This document shows positions 45,401 through 56,751 of a DNA stretch of 64,000 nt, in pieces; position 1 is the first letter of the stretch; each line of letters opens with the position of its first letter. A program made the position numbers and the translations under genes. The notes under the pieces were generated by a model, which was not told where the DNA came from, did not search any database, and worked only from the letters and a program-made list of their open reading frames with translations. The stretch covers positions 918,365 through 982,364 of the forward strand of contig BCKT01000007.1 in assembly GCA_003116875.1 (NCBI GenBank), in the 5' to 3' direction. This DNA is from Takashimella koratensis (taxonomy: Eukaryota > Basidiomycota > Tremellomycetes > Trichosporonales > Tetragoniomycetaceae).

Positions 45401-48198
45401 AAGTCACTCACGTGGAAGCCCTTGATACGACCCTGCGCCTTGAGTTTGTTGAGGCTGCTGAGAACCGCGTTCTCCGACTTGTCTGCGGCCAAGGAAGCCT
45501 TCGCCTCATCGGCCTTCTGCCTCGACCCAGCGACCTTGGTTCGTAGTTGCTCCGACTGCTTCACCATTGCCTAAACACGATTATCAGCTTTAATCCTTCA
45601 GAGTTATAGACAAGGAAGCTCACCGCAATTTTGCTCTCGCATTCAGCAAGTTGCTTGTTGACCTTGACCGACTCCTTCTTGAGCGACTCGTACTCGGCCT
45701 GCTTGGACTTGTCCCCCTCCTTGAGCTCTTGAACGGCCTTGGAAGCCTCCTCAAGCGCCTCCTGAACGCCCGTAGCTTTCTGGGCCAGCAAGTCGCGCTC
45801 GGACTGGGCAACATCAATAGCCGATTGTTTCTCGCTGATCTTGGCGGTCCACGGTTCGAGTTCACGCTGCTTGACTTCAATTTGCGAGGTGAACTGGTCG
45901 GTTTTGTCTGTTTGATATCAGCTGATGAGTCTCCAACATCGCGGCAGCTGTCATTGTCCTACCTTTGAGGCCATCACGAATTTCCTCAAGCTCAGCTTCC
46001 TCCGACTCGAGCTTGGTCTCGAGATCAGTGACCTTGACACGATTAGTTTCCAGCTCGGAAGCACAGTTCTCGACCGTCGCCAATGCCTCGGACCTCGCGT
46101 GCCCGTCCTGTTTGTCAGCACAAACATTCCCACTAGACACGACTTACATCGTTGATCGACTTCTTGATCTTCTTCTGCTTGGTCGTTAAGTGCTTCTTCT
46201 TCTCCTGCAAGCCGACCTCTTCCTTCTCGAACTTCTTCGAGTCTTTTACGAGCGCGTCGGTCAAGCGCTTGACCTCCTGTAGAGTTGTCAGTCGCTACAA
46301 GAAAAACCAATGACGGCCCCGCTCACGTCAAATGCGGCGAGCTTCTCGTCGTAGCCCTTCTGCAGATCTTCGATCTCGGCGAGATGGCCAGCATTGCGCT
46401 CTTGCTCCTCGACCAGTTGTCCGTTGAGAGAGTCCTGATAGATTAGTAAACAGGTACACGAAGCTACCTACGATAGCCTTGGTGGTGATCTCGATGTTGT
46501 TTTGGAGGGTGTGCATGTGGAATTGCCAGAGGAGCGACTTCTTCCTAGTCAAGTCGTTGGTGTCGCGCAAGAACGCCTCGGCCTCGATTTTTTTGTCCTG
46601 TGCCGCGAGTCAGATCATGCCCAGTTCTGTCAGCATCGAGTTTTGCTCACCTCGAGGGCCGACTTCTCGCGCTCGACAACACGCAGTCGGTTCATCTTCT
46701 CCCCTCGCTGCTCGTTGAGTGCCTCGACCTCTAACGACGCTTGCTCAATTGGCTCCTTGTACCTCGTGGTCCCGATAATATCCTCCAGATACTCGAGAAG
46801 CCCATCTTCGTGTTCGTTCTGCGCTTTGGCCTTCATCAACGCGATCGACTCGACTTCACCCTGAAGGATGAGGAATCGGTTGTGGTCGAGATCGATCCCT
46901 TTGCCCTTGAGCAAAGTCGTGACTTCGGTGAAAGAGCTGGTACGGTCGTTGATGGTGTATTTGGAGGAGTTGTTGCGGAACGCAGTACGCGTGACGGCGA
47001 GTTGAGTGTTGGGGACGAGGAGGAAGTCGTTGACTCCGGGCTACAAGGAGGTCAGCACTCGCTTGAGAAGCCGGAGACCCGCAAGAGAACGTACCAAATC
47101 GACAATCTCGCGGAACCACACTTCGACGGAACACGACTCGAGCCCCTCTTTGCCAGCCGAGTTGTGAATCAGCTCGCTCAGCTTGCCCTGACGCATCTTG
47201 CTCGCTCGGTACCCAAAGACGAAAAGCAACGCATCGATGGTGTTACTCTTTCCACTTCCGTTAGGTCCAACGATGGCGCTGAACGACTTGTGGAAAGGTC
47301 CGATCTCCTGCCTGCCGGCATAGGACTTGAAGTTGACGAGGACGAGCTTGTGGATGGTCAAGCGCGGTTTGGGGCCCGACGGTGCAGGCGGGGGACCAGG
47401 AGTCGCAGCAACGGGGGCTCGGGCATGCTGGGATGGTGTTCGAGGCGGGAGGATATCATCGGGAATCGATGGGGTGGGCGACATGGCGCGAATCGTTCGG
47501 TCAGCCTCTTCGTCGCCCTCGTCATCCTCGTCCTCGTCCAGCGTGGCGACGCCCTTGCCCTTGTTAGGCTTGGCGCGCGGGGTCTGCGGGACACTCGCCT
47601 CGGACCGAGGCGAGCTAAAGATCTTGGACGCGGGCGAACCGTGTGCGCTCGATGGCGGCGGGGTGGGGAGAGAGTGGTAGGTCGCAGTCGTGGCCGAGTT
47701 GATCGAGTCGGATCGTTTAGTTGGCGCAGTCACGTACTCGTCCTGCGTCTCAGCAGCCGAATCGTCCTCGCTCTCGATCTTCTTCGGCGTTTCCTCCTCC
47801 TCATCTTCTTCTTCGTCAACAATAACCTTCTTCACTCTCCCAGCAGCCTTCCCTCGCGCTTTGGGCTTGACGACTTCCTCATCCTCCTCGTCCTCCTTCT
47901 CGGGCGATGGCAGGGCCTGTCTCGACGCTTTGCGCTTGACCACTGCTGGTGCCTTAGCTGGCACTGGCTTGGCTTTCGGCGCTCCTCTCTTCGCTGGCTT
48001 CTTCACGACCTCTTCCTCCTCATCTTCCTCTTCTTCCTCCTCGTCATCATCTTCCTCGCCTGGGAACCCCTCGTCATCGTCCGAAGCGGTAGGGGATGGG
48101 ACAGCAGCGGCCTTTCGACCCCTGCTACCTCTAGACGCGGGTACGGTGGCCGTCGACGCCCCGCTGACTACTCGTGCTGTCGCTCGTCGAGGCGGCAT
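42475..48198 (-). CDS. SMC4: Condensin subunit SMC4
   Basis: ATPase core of condensin, nuclear and chromosomal. The start MPPRRATARVVSG is at 48198; an upstream open frame to 48432 is probably leader. An extended N-tail of about 290 residues alternates acidic runs with lysine-rich blocks. Then come LTIHKLVLVNFKSYAGRQEI, Walker A GPNGSGKSN, the Q-loop region RFLILQGEVESIALMKAKAQ, and long coiled coils. The hinge spans GRLGDLGVIDDKYDVA to IDPSGTMSGGGAKV. The C-terminal head has LSGGEKTLASLALVFALH and Walker B PLYFMDEIDAALD. An unusual acidic insert ending PKKKRSKTD lies in the second coiled coil (43690-43923). About fifteen introns and roughly 1,600 residues, longer than usual because of the N-tail. 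Confidence 0.93.
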
Positions 48199-49246
48199 GG
48201 TGAGTGAATGGTGGGGTGGGAGGTTGGGTAGGGTGGATGTAGAGTGTAAACAACAAGCCGAGAGATGTTTGTGGATTTGAATGTTGACATCCAGGCACGG
48301 AACCCGCCCAAAATCAGACGCGTAGCAACCGGCGTTATAATGCCACCCAACCACCACCGTACGGGGATTTCTTACCCCACGGGCAGTTTGTGGCACTGCG
48401 CTGGCACTCTGCCTAGAGTCAACCCAGTACATGCCTCGTTTTGACCATGACCAGGTGCATATCTCCAGCAGCTCTCTTCAGCTAAACAAGGCTGTCGGTG
48501 GGGAGCAAGCCTGGGGGGGAGAGAGGATCTGCATTACTGGACTACGGTGCCAAGAAAAATAGTAGTCCTGCTTCCATGTGATTGGAACTCTTGGAAGATC
48601 TGGCTCCTCATCTACAGACAGCGACACACAGTTCTCGTATCGATCGATCCGTAGAGCAGCAGACAGGCCCCTCCTTGACCGGTCTCGCAAATGAGTCTAC
48701 AAGACTGTTTGGGTGTAGGATCGAGGATTGGTGCCACGCCACACTGCCAGTGCCACGGTGAGGGAGGGGAGTGGTGCACAGGCCACGCTATGGCAGATCT
48801 CAAATTGGTTCCGTGAGTCCCCCTGGCAGGACAAACTGTAATTCTTCCTTTTCCTTTTCAACGCCACGCGTTAAATCTTGCGGCCGCTCACTCACTCGGT
48901 CGGCTCTGCTCATCACCGCATCCATCCACCTCCATTCACCAGGCAACCACCACCCCCACCACCACCCCTAGTCACTTGCTCTGCTTCCCACGCACCCTCT
49001 CTCCCTTCACTCACCCATCCCGACCCCGACCCCGACCCACGCTTCGCCGCTCGCCTGACCCCTTTGCGCCTCCTTTCTCTGCCGCTCCGCTCCTCTCTCA
49101 ACCACCGTCCCTTTCTTACCCCGCCCTCTCTCTCCACCAATTGGCCCGAAAAAGAGGACGTCGGCGTTCAAACACCCCACTACACTCTTCCACGCCCCTC
49201 TCTCTCACTCCACACACTCGATCATCTACCACCTCACTCGCCGATC
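48199..49246. promoter_or_regulatory. Divergent intergenic region between SMC4 and KAP104
   Basis: About 1.05 kb hold both 5' flanks. The KAP104 side (48890-49240) is extremely C/T-rich, with CCACC and CCCGAC repeats. A G-rich block lies at 48510-48520. No ORF with splice logic or conserved motif; no TATA picked out. Confidence 0.5.
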
Positions 49247-52200
49247 ATGACCTGGCAGCCAACTCAGCAGGGCCTCGGCGAGGTCCTGGGCATGCTCAGA
49301 GACTCCTCCAGCCCAGACTCGGCCGTTCAGAAAGCCGTCGCATTGGTAGGCTCCTCTGCTCTTTCTGCTGTGTGGTATCCGTGCTGATGACTTGGCCGCT
49401 CTGGCCACCTACCTGTACAGCGCCTTGAGCAATTCAGATTCAACCCCGACTTTCTCGCCTATTGCGCGCACATCCTCATCCACTGCAGCCAAGAAGAGAC
49501 AGGCCACCGTACCGTTGCTGGTCTGCTCTTGAAAAACGCTATCCAGTTACGCGGCGGGCCTCCCCAGTCCGAGGGAGAGGCATTGGCCATCAGTTATGTC
49601 AAGAGCACCATCATCCTTGGTCTCGGCGAGCCAGATCAGCAGATCCGGCATACCATCGCGACCGTCATCATGGCCCAGCTCAAGAATGAAGAGGCAGGCG
49701 CATGGCCCGAGGCCCTTGACACTTTGACAAACGCCATGACCTCGCAGGACGCAAACTTGATCGATGTAAGCTTACTCCTCAAGCTGCCCAACACAGTACC
49801 CCGCTGACTCTTCATAGGGAGCCTTCAACGCGTTCCAGAAGATCTGCGAGGACTGCCCCCACAAACTCGACATCACTGTCCAGGGCGTTCAACTTCTTGA
49901 CCACCTCGTTCCCCAATTCATCACCTTCTCCGGGTACAGCGTTCCCCGCATCAGGCTTTACGCCCTCGACATTCTTCACACCCTCTCCGCCCTGCGTATC
50001 GCCGCCATCAACGCCAACATCGACATTTACCTCCGATCGCTCTTTGACCGCGCCTCGGACAGCTCGGCCGATATTCGACGGACCGTCTGCGGTTCTCTCG
50101 GCTTGATCCTCAGTAACCGCCCTGACAAGCTCGTTCCCGAGATGAAGAATGTCGTCGACTACATTGCGTACTGCACAAAGGACAGCGACGAGATGGTCGC
50201 CCTTGAGGCGTGCGAGTTCTGGTTGACATTCGCGGAAGACCACACGCTGAAAGACCAGCTCCGGCCTTACCTCCCCCGCGTCGCGCCTCTCCTTCTGGAG
50301 GGCATGGTTTACTCTGACGTCGACTTGTTGTACCTCGACAACGACGAGGAAGACGAGGCGGTCCCAGACAAGGAGTCTGACATCAAGCCCCGTGGTTACT
50401 CTTCCAAGGTCCACGCCGCGCACGAGACCAACGACCCCTCGTCGTCCACTGGCGCCGGCAAGTCCCGTGAGGCTGCCGACAAGGCGTACGATGAAGATGA
50501 CGACGATGACGAGGACTATGATGATGACGAGGACGAGGGAGCGTCCGAGTGGAACATTCGTAAATGCTCTGCTGCCGCACTCGACGTCATGGCCGTGTCT
50601 TTCGGCAACGACATGCTCGAGATTCTTCTTCCGTACCTCAAAGACCGCTTATTCCACCAGGATTGGAAGCAGCGGGAGAGTGGTATTCTCGCTTTGGGAG
50701 CTATTGCCGAAGGCTGCATCGACGGCCTCGAGCCCCACCTCCCCCAACTCGTCCCCTGGCTCATCAACGCCCTCAAAGACAAGAAGGCACTTGTCCGAAG
50801 TATCACCTGCTGGACGCTCGGGCGGTACTCAAGCTGGGTTGTTGCCGCCTCTGCCGCCGACAAGGCCCCCTTCTTCATTCCCACCATGGAAGGCGTGAGT
50901 CTAATCATACCAGGCCAATGCTAACAATGCAGTTGCTCCAGATGGTTCTCGACGTCAACAAGCGTGTCCAGGAGGCCGGTTGCAGTGCCTTTGCGACATT
51001 CGAGGAAGAGGCAAGCGAGGAGCTCGTCCCTTACTTGGATCCCATCCTACGCAACCTCACGTTTGCATTCAACAAGTACCAACAGAAGAACTTGTTGATC
51101 TTGTATGACGCGCTCGGTACTCTGGCCGACTCGGTCGGGCCCAATCTCGCCAACCCAGCCTTGATGTCGATTCTCATGCCGCCGCTCAACGAGAAATGGG
51201 TTACTCTCGGCGACCAAGACCCGGACCTGGTTCCCCTCTTAGAGGTAAGCTCTTTACACGATCTCCTTATGATGAAAAATTTGAGCTGACTCCCTGGCAG
51301 TGTTTGTCATCCGTCTCCATTGCCGCCGGCTTGGCATTCAGCCCGTGGGCACAGCCAGTCTACCAGCGCTGCATCACCATCATACACCACTCTCTCGCTC
51401 AATGGGACCTGTACACCAACGACCCAGAGAACATTGAGGAGCCTGACCGGACGTTCATCGTCGTCTCTCTTGACCTTTTGTCCGGTCTCACTCAGGGCCT
51501 CATTGAGCAGATGCCGCAACTCATCACCGAGACGCAGCCGCCTCTCCTTCAGCTTGTCGCTCTGTGCCTGAACGTGAGTGGAACCCGGTGTCGGCCTTCA
51601 ACTGACGTGGTACAGCACTTTGAGCCTCCTGTGCGACAATCGGCACACGCGCTTCTCGGCGACATGGCCATCTCGTGCTTCGACCTTCTCAAGCCTTTCG
51701 TCCCCGAGCTCATGCCTGCGATCATTGAGCAGATCGTCCCCGAGCCTCCCGCGGACTGCATCAGCGTCTGCAACAACGCTGCGTGGGCAGCTGGCGAGAT
51801 CGCCCTCAAGTATAGCGGCGATGCCTCGGCTCTCGAACCATTTGCGGACGACTTGATCAACCGGCTCGTCCCGATTCTCTTGAACCCCAAATCCCCAAAG
51901 TCGCTCTCTGAGAACGCGGCCGTCACGATCGGCCGATTGGGTTTGGTTTGCCCCACCCACATTGCCCCCCACCTCGCGACATTTGCTCAGGCATGGTGCA
52001 CCGCGCTTTGGGAGATCAAGGACAACGAGGAGAAGGATTCGGCGTTCCGTGGCTTCTGCATGCTCATTAGCGCCAATCCCGCCGGTCTTGAAAACGTGAG
52101 TGGTTGTCGCTGAGAGTGCTGTTTAATAATCGATCAACAACTGACATGTTCTTCTCAGAGCTTCATCTGGTTCTGTAACGCTGTTTGCAAGTGGCAACAC

Positions 52201-52338
52201 CCTTCGAGCCAGCTTGACCAAATGTTCCGCCAGATCCTACAGGGCTTCAAGGCTGGTCTCGCTGACAACTGGGAGCCTACCGTTGCCAACTTCCCGGCTG
52301 TTATCCGCGAGCGTCTCCGTGAGCGCTACCAGGTCTAA
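49247..52338 (+). CDS. KAP104: Karyopherin beta-2 / transportin (Kap104)
   Basis: Nuclear import receptor for PY-NLS cargo such as hnRNP-type RNA-binding proteins. The start [20 protein letters not shown] is the family N-terminus. HEAT repeats run throughout: [32 protein letters not shown] and [13 protein letters not shown]. The acidic H8-type loop ([19 protein letters not shown]) is followed by [16 protein letters not shown]. Then come [52 protein letters not shown] and the end [12 protein letters not shown]. Seven short introns. About 900 residues, normal. It shares a promoter region with SMC4. Confidence 0.94.
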
Positions 52339-53292
52339 CCGCGTCGTGCCTCACTTCGAGAGCGAAGCCCACGAAAAGCTCTTGTCTCCTTCTCAAATGT
52401 CTGGATCGATCAGAAATGATTCGCTGTCGTTGTCGACATATCACGCCCCCCTCGATACCCTGCCGCCATATTACCCGGGCCACCTAACCCAATTAGACGT
52501 AGGCTTTACACAAAGCATCGATACCCTTCCATACAACACCGTACACGGCCTCCGCGACCGGAGTTCCATAGGGATCTCACGACCAAAAAAGAAAATGACT
52601 CGGCATCATCTCTCTCTCACACTTACATAGTCCTTTACGTAGCAATAACAGTAGTTTTCTTCTTCTTCTATTCCGTAGACGACCCAACATTTCGCACACA
52701 CCAACCACCACCAATACACCGACACTTTATCTTTGTTCCATGGGCGGCATCTCTCCAACCTCTTTGTCTTTTTTGTGTACCCCTCTCTCTCTTTCTCTCT
52801 TTCTCATCTATTCTCTTTTGTTTTCTTTGCATAGGGTGTGTGCAAATCCCATTACATAGTAGTAGATAGCATTTGATCAGCAGCAATAGCAGAAGTGAAA
52901 GAAAGAACGAAACTTGGCAGAATGTGAAGTGTCAGTAGCACGTCAAGATTTGTGTTGAAAGGTTCAAAGATTGAGATCTGACTGCGACAGAGTTGCCGTT
53001 GACAGGTCTAGTCGACTTGGCCTCGGAATCGCAGCATCGTGTGTGTTGTGCTGGAGATCTGCCAACAATGGCGTGAGGTGAAGAGATCTAGAAGACCGTG
53101 CTCCAATGCACTCGCCCTCTGTCCGATTTCCCGTCCTTTCACTCGGTCGAAGACCTAGTGGAGCTCTTGGACGCAGAGGAAATGGGCGCTTGGTCCCACT
53201 AAACCTCTTATCTACATGCCTGGTCGCAAACTTTTCCTACCCCTTCTCTTTCCCCATCCTCTTTCGCCACTTCATCATCGAGAACCAACACC
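52339..53292. other. Intergenic: KAP104 3' flank and upstream of the TGA-interrupted ORF
   Basis: T/C-rich 3' sequence, with TTTCTCTC repeats at about 52785-52820. No convincing gene. From about 53100 the sequence turns pyrimidine-rich, like a 5' leader. Confidence 0.45.
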
Positions 53293-53745
53293 ATGCCAAT
53301 CCTCAAAATCACCAACGCCAACTCGTCGCCCAAAGCCGAGATCCTCGACACGTACCGATTCTTCTCAACCGAGGACGGGACTCATACTCGTCATCTCTCC
53401 TTCATCGACGTCTTACGCGAGTGAACCGGAGGAACCACACCGACATGGAATACACGAATCCGAGCGACGAGAACAAGCTCGGGGAACAATACGGTTGTCA
53501 AATCAATTCGATTCGCAACTGTCAGGTATGGCGTCTGAGGACGTCTGAAGCGGTCCGAGCGGTCCCGAAGTACCGGGGACGCCGAGAGGGGACCGAGCGG
53601 GGTGGCGCACGCCGAGGCCGCGGAGAACAATAAGATCGCTAGTAGAGGCGGCGCAGCGCTGCGGCGCATGGGCCCGCGGGCAGCTGCGGCCGCGGAGATC
53701 GACGGGAATGCATGGGCGACGCGCAAGCGGTCGAGGCCGAGCTAA
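53293..53745 (+). pseudogene. Unrecognised ORF interrupted by two in-frame TGA codons
   Basis: The ATG at 53293 follows a CT-rich leader ending CATCATCGAGAACCAACACC, typical of start sites in this genome. It opens 43 codons (MPILKITNANSSPKAEILDT, then YRFFSTEDGTHTRHLSF) to a TGA at 53422. The same frame then stays open 37 codons to a second TGA at 53536, and a further 68 codons to TAA at 53743. Possible donors exist (GTGAAC at 53421, GTATGG at 53526), but no splice I tried gives a longer clean frame. The last third is GC- and Ala/Arg-rich with palindromes (GCCCGCGGGC, GCGGCCGC). It could be a decayed gene, a short peptide gene, or a non-coding transcript. No family recognised. Confidence 0.3.
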
Positions 53746-54255
53746 TGCACATGAATAGCAGTCTGTAGCGTCGAGAGACGAATCCCCAACCCGTTGAAAC
53801 TTAACAAAAACCCCACTACCCCTCCACCACAACGCTTAAAAAGTCTTGACGCCAGACGACTCACCTTGACATGCAGATTCAAGCACGAAAGAGGGTACAA
53901 TCTCAAATACGAGCTAATCTTGTCGTTATTTCGTCATTCTCTCTCTTTGCTCCACGCTGCGCTGACATGCTCCATGCGAGCACGCCATTGAGACTTCTCC
54001 ACTGAACCTTTCACGAAACAACGATTTTCGCCTTTCATCCACTCTACAATATTCTTGCTCCCCTCTCTCCCTCTCTGACCCCTCCCCCTACCCCAATTCG
54101 CCACCCCCCTCCCCCACTTCCGCACCACCCCCATCTCAGGTGGAGCAGTATATCAACCCCGTACTGGCCTAGCCTATCTACTTTCTCTGTTTCTCTTATA
54201 CTTGACATCCTGGATTTCTTAAACAACTCTCGTCATTGACTTACACCCCAACCAC
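53746..54255. other. Intergenic: 5' flank of the hypothetical gene at 54256
   Basis: CT-rich leader (53935-54120) before the ATG at 54256. No gene or repeat of note. Confidence 0.5.
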
Positions 54256-56536
54256 AATGCCGAACAAGAGCAAACCTCGTGAGCGCCGTGTGACTGGTAA
54301 GCTAAGGTGTTCCAGCCTTCTCACGCCACTTCATTCTCCCGGGCCACTAACATGTTTATTGCAGCGCGGAATGCCCAAAGACACCCCAAACCCGTTGCGC
54401 GGCGAGCGCCGAGGCTGATAGGGGCGGCCTTTGATGAAGGCTCGACTCTCCCACAGCCCACAGCAGCGTACACCGCCGAACACGGCGTCCAACTTTCTCC
54501 GGAAGATCTGGAGTCCCGGAAAGACAGCGAAAGGCTGCAACCCTGGGATTCTGCGAATACCACCAGCGTCGCAGCGCAAGTTTACCGACGGCTCCTTGGG
54601 AGCGACTACCGCCTCCACACCCTCTTCATTCACGACCCCCATCCTTTCCCTGAGTACGCTCCAAATGAAAGGTTGGTTTCTTTCCACCTGGTGGGACGTA
54701 AAGGCGCGCCGCCCCCGTTCGTCTCGAGTCAAGCAATCAACTGTTCGCGTGCTTTCCTCGACAACGCTTCCAGCCAAGCTCTCAAACAGATTGCGCGTTC
54801 CGTCTTCTCCGATGCAGACGGCCGCCTCACTGATCCCAATGTCGACGGATTTCCATTGGAAAAAGTCTTCCCGGACAGCCTTGGTTCTCAATCCCAGTTC
54901 CGAGTCGACCTTTCGTTGAACTCCTCCGACAGAACAGCTCAGGAGATACACACGATGGCGGCACTTTCCCGTGCGAGTCTGAGTGCTTGGAGGCCACCCG
55001 AACCATCGTCCATGATGGTGAGTGCTGCAAAGTTCATTGGAACGTAGTACTGAATATAAATGTTTACGACCCAAGCAGGTCGGCGTGGCTCCTCCGATCG
55101 TCTTTCCAAGTCAAGGAGAATACCAGAAATATCCTACCGAGGCGCTGCCCATCATCCCCGTCCAACCACATGTATCTCTCGGGTTTGCTTCGATTCATAC
55201 GATACCCCCTCCGGGACAGCAGGAAGTAGCCAAAACATCCGGCGACTTTATCGGGAACTTCATCGATCCCTCAAATCCTTATCATCCGACGACCACTTCC
55301 ATTCCCAACCCGAGCTTAGCGAGACCGGATCCTTCACCTTATCAGAGCTCCCACTCGCCGGCCTTCTCTTCCGGATTACCTGGTGTCTTCGAATACGCCG
55401 TTCTTCGTTTCAGCCCAACGTTGGCGCCGTCCCCTCTCTCAAATCCTTTCGTCTATCCGCCGACACCTCAGCATTCAGTGACATCGTCATCGAGTGCCAT
55501 TGCAACGCCTCACAGCTCTGAGCATGTCGGAGTTGTTTCACAGCCGGACAAGGTTTTGTCTCACGGTTCATTGAACCCGACCGCTGCTTCGATACCTCAG
55601 ATGGTTGAATTGTCTTCCGACTGCCCACTTCCAGGAGACATCTTGGAATTTCATTTTCGAGAGGATATAGATGGCTCACTTTTTCCATCTCGGACCTCCT
55701 CGACCGCTTCGAAGCATCTCCGCGACCATACCCGGTATGGGAGACGAACCTATCCCAAACAGCGGAAGACTCGTCAAAGCTGGTGGAGTGGTTGAGAATC
55801 CGCCATGTTTTCGCCGGGACGCTCAAGCTTTATAAGATAGGAGGTGATATGACAGGAACTGATGACGTCCAAGTCGATCCGTTTCTCTCCCTTCGTTTCA
55901 CCAAGCAGGCGCATATCGGACGCCTAAATCCCGCGAAGGAAATTGTCTCAAGCGTAACTATCAGCCAGGAGAGTATAGAGTCGCTGAGAAGTGATGTTCG
56001 AAACGCCATACTGCGAGTCAACCCTGTTCCTTTAGCAACGCCGATCCTCAAGACGAACACAGGGCATCAATTTGCGTGCAACACTCGGAGGCTCACACCC
56101 GCGAAGATCAAAGCCCAATGTGAAATCTTCAACCGCGAGACGGGAACGTCTTACCATGTTCAAACGAGTTTGAAATTGACAAAAGTCTCATTTTTCGTCT
56201 ATGATACCGAGTCGGCAAATGCTCATGAAGTGGTGAGTATGGATCGTCAAATGGTGTTGGGTGTCAAGTGTATAGTATGATGTGAGCTGAGATCAACGAC
56301 AACAGGATACTTTCGTTGCATGGTTGAGGAATCGTCTGGTCAATGAACAGCAACTGGCCTCGTCAATCCCAACGCCGGGTTCGTGGGTAGGCGACGAGCT
56401 GATATCGGGCAGTGGGCAGGGGTCGAGGTCTGCGCTGGTTTTTTCAGCGAGCGACATGACGGGGAATGAGGGAGGTTGGGGGCTCGACCCAAGCCAGGTT
56501 AATGATCTTTCTATGTACTGGCAACAAGGAGCATGA
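54256..56536 (+). CDS. Hypothetical protein with apparent one-base frameshift
   Basis: I do not recognise this protein. The start MPNKSKPRERRVTA is followed by a normal intron (donor GTAAGC, acceptor TTGCAG). The second exon has RLLGSDYRLHTLFIHDPHPF and RLVSFHLVGRKGAPPPF. An intron follows SSMM (acceptor AGCAG), then a Pro/Ser-rich stretch. The frame holding PGDILEFHFREDIDGS runs on to a stop at 55793 but loses protein character. The frame one register over reads SISDLLDRFEASPRPYPVWE and continues to VSFFVYDTESANAHEVV. After a GTGAGT/CAACAG intron it ends with DLSMYWQQGA at 56536. The switch falls near a run of five T at 55680-55684. No membrane segment or catalytic motif seen. It may be nuclear, given the basic N-terminus. 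Confidence 0.55.
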
Positions 56537-56751
56537 GGAGCTCGGGTACTGTATATACTTCATATCTGACCACCTGCGCGTATGAATGCTGAGCCGATTC
56601 GGAGCTGGTTGCCACTTTGCTTTGTACCGATTGCCATTTGCCACCTGAAACCCGAAAACAAATAAACCCTCACCACCATTTCCCATTCTCCTCCACATTC
56701 TTCATCCATCCACTACATCATCCACCTCGCCTACTGCCCTATCTCTCCAGT

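Noticed and set aside
46741..48207. 488-codon plus-strand ORF over SMC4
   Set aside because: Antisense of the SMC4 ATPase exons; composition is explained by the real gene.
53422..53538. Selenocysteine recoding at the TGA codons
   Set aside because: Selenoprotein machinery is not expected in basidiomycetes, and no SECIS-like structure could be recognised by eye.
55733..55762. 28-nt intron (GTATGG...AACAG) as the cause of the frame change
   Set aside because: Too short for this genome, and the resulting frame is not the one that continues downstream.
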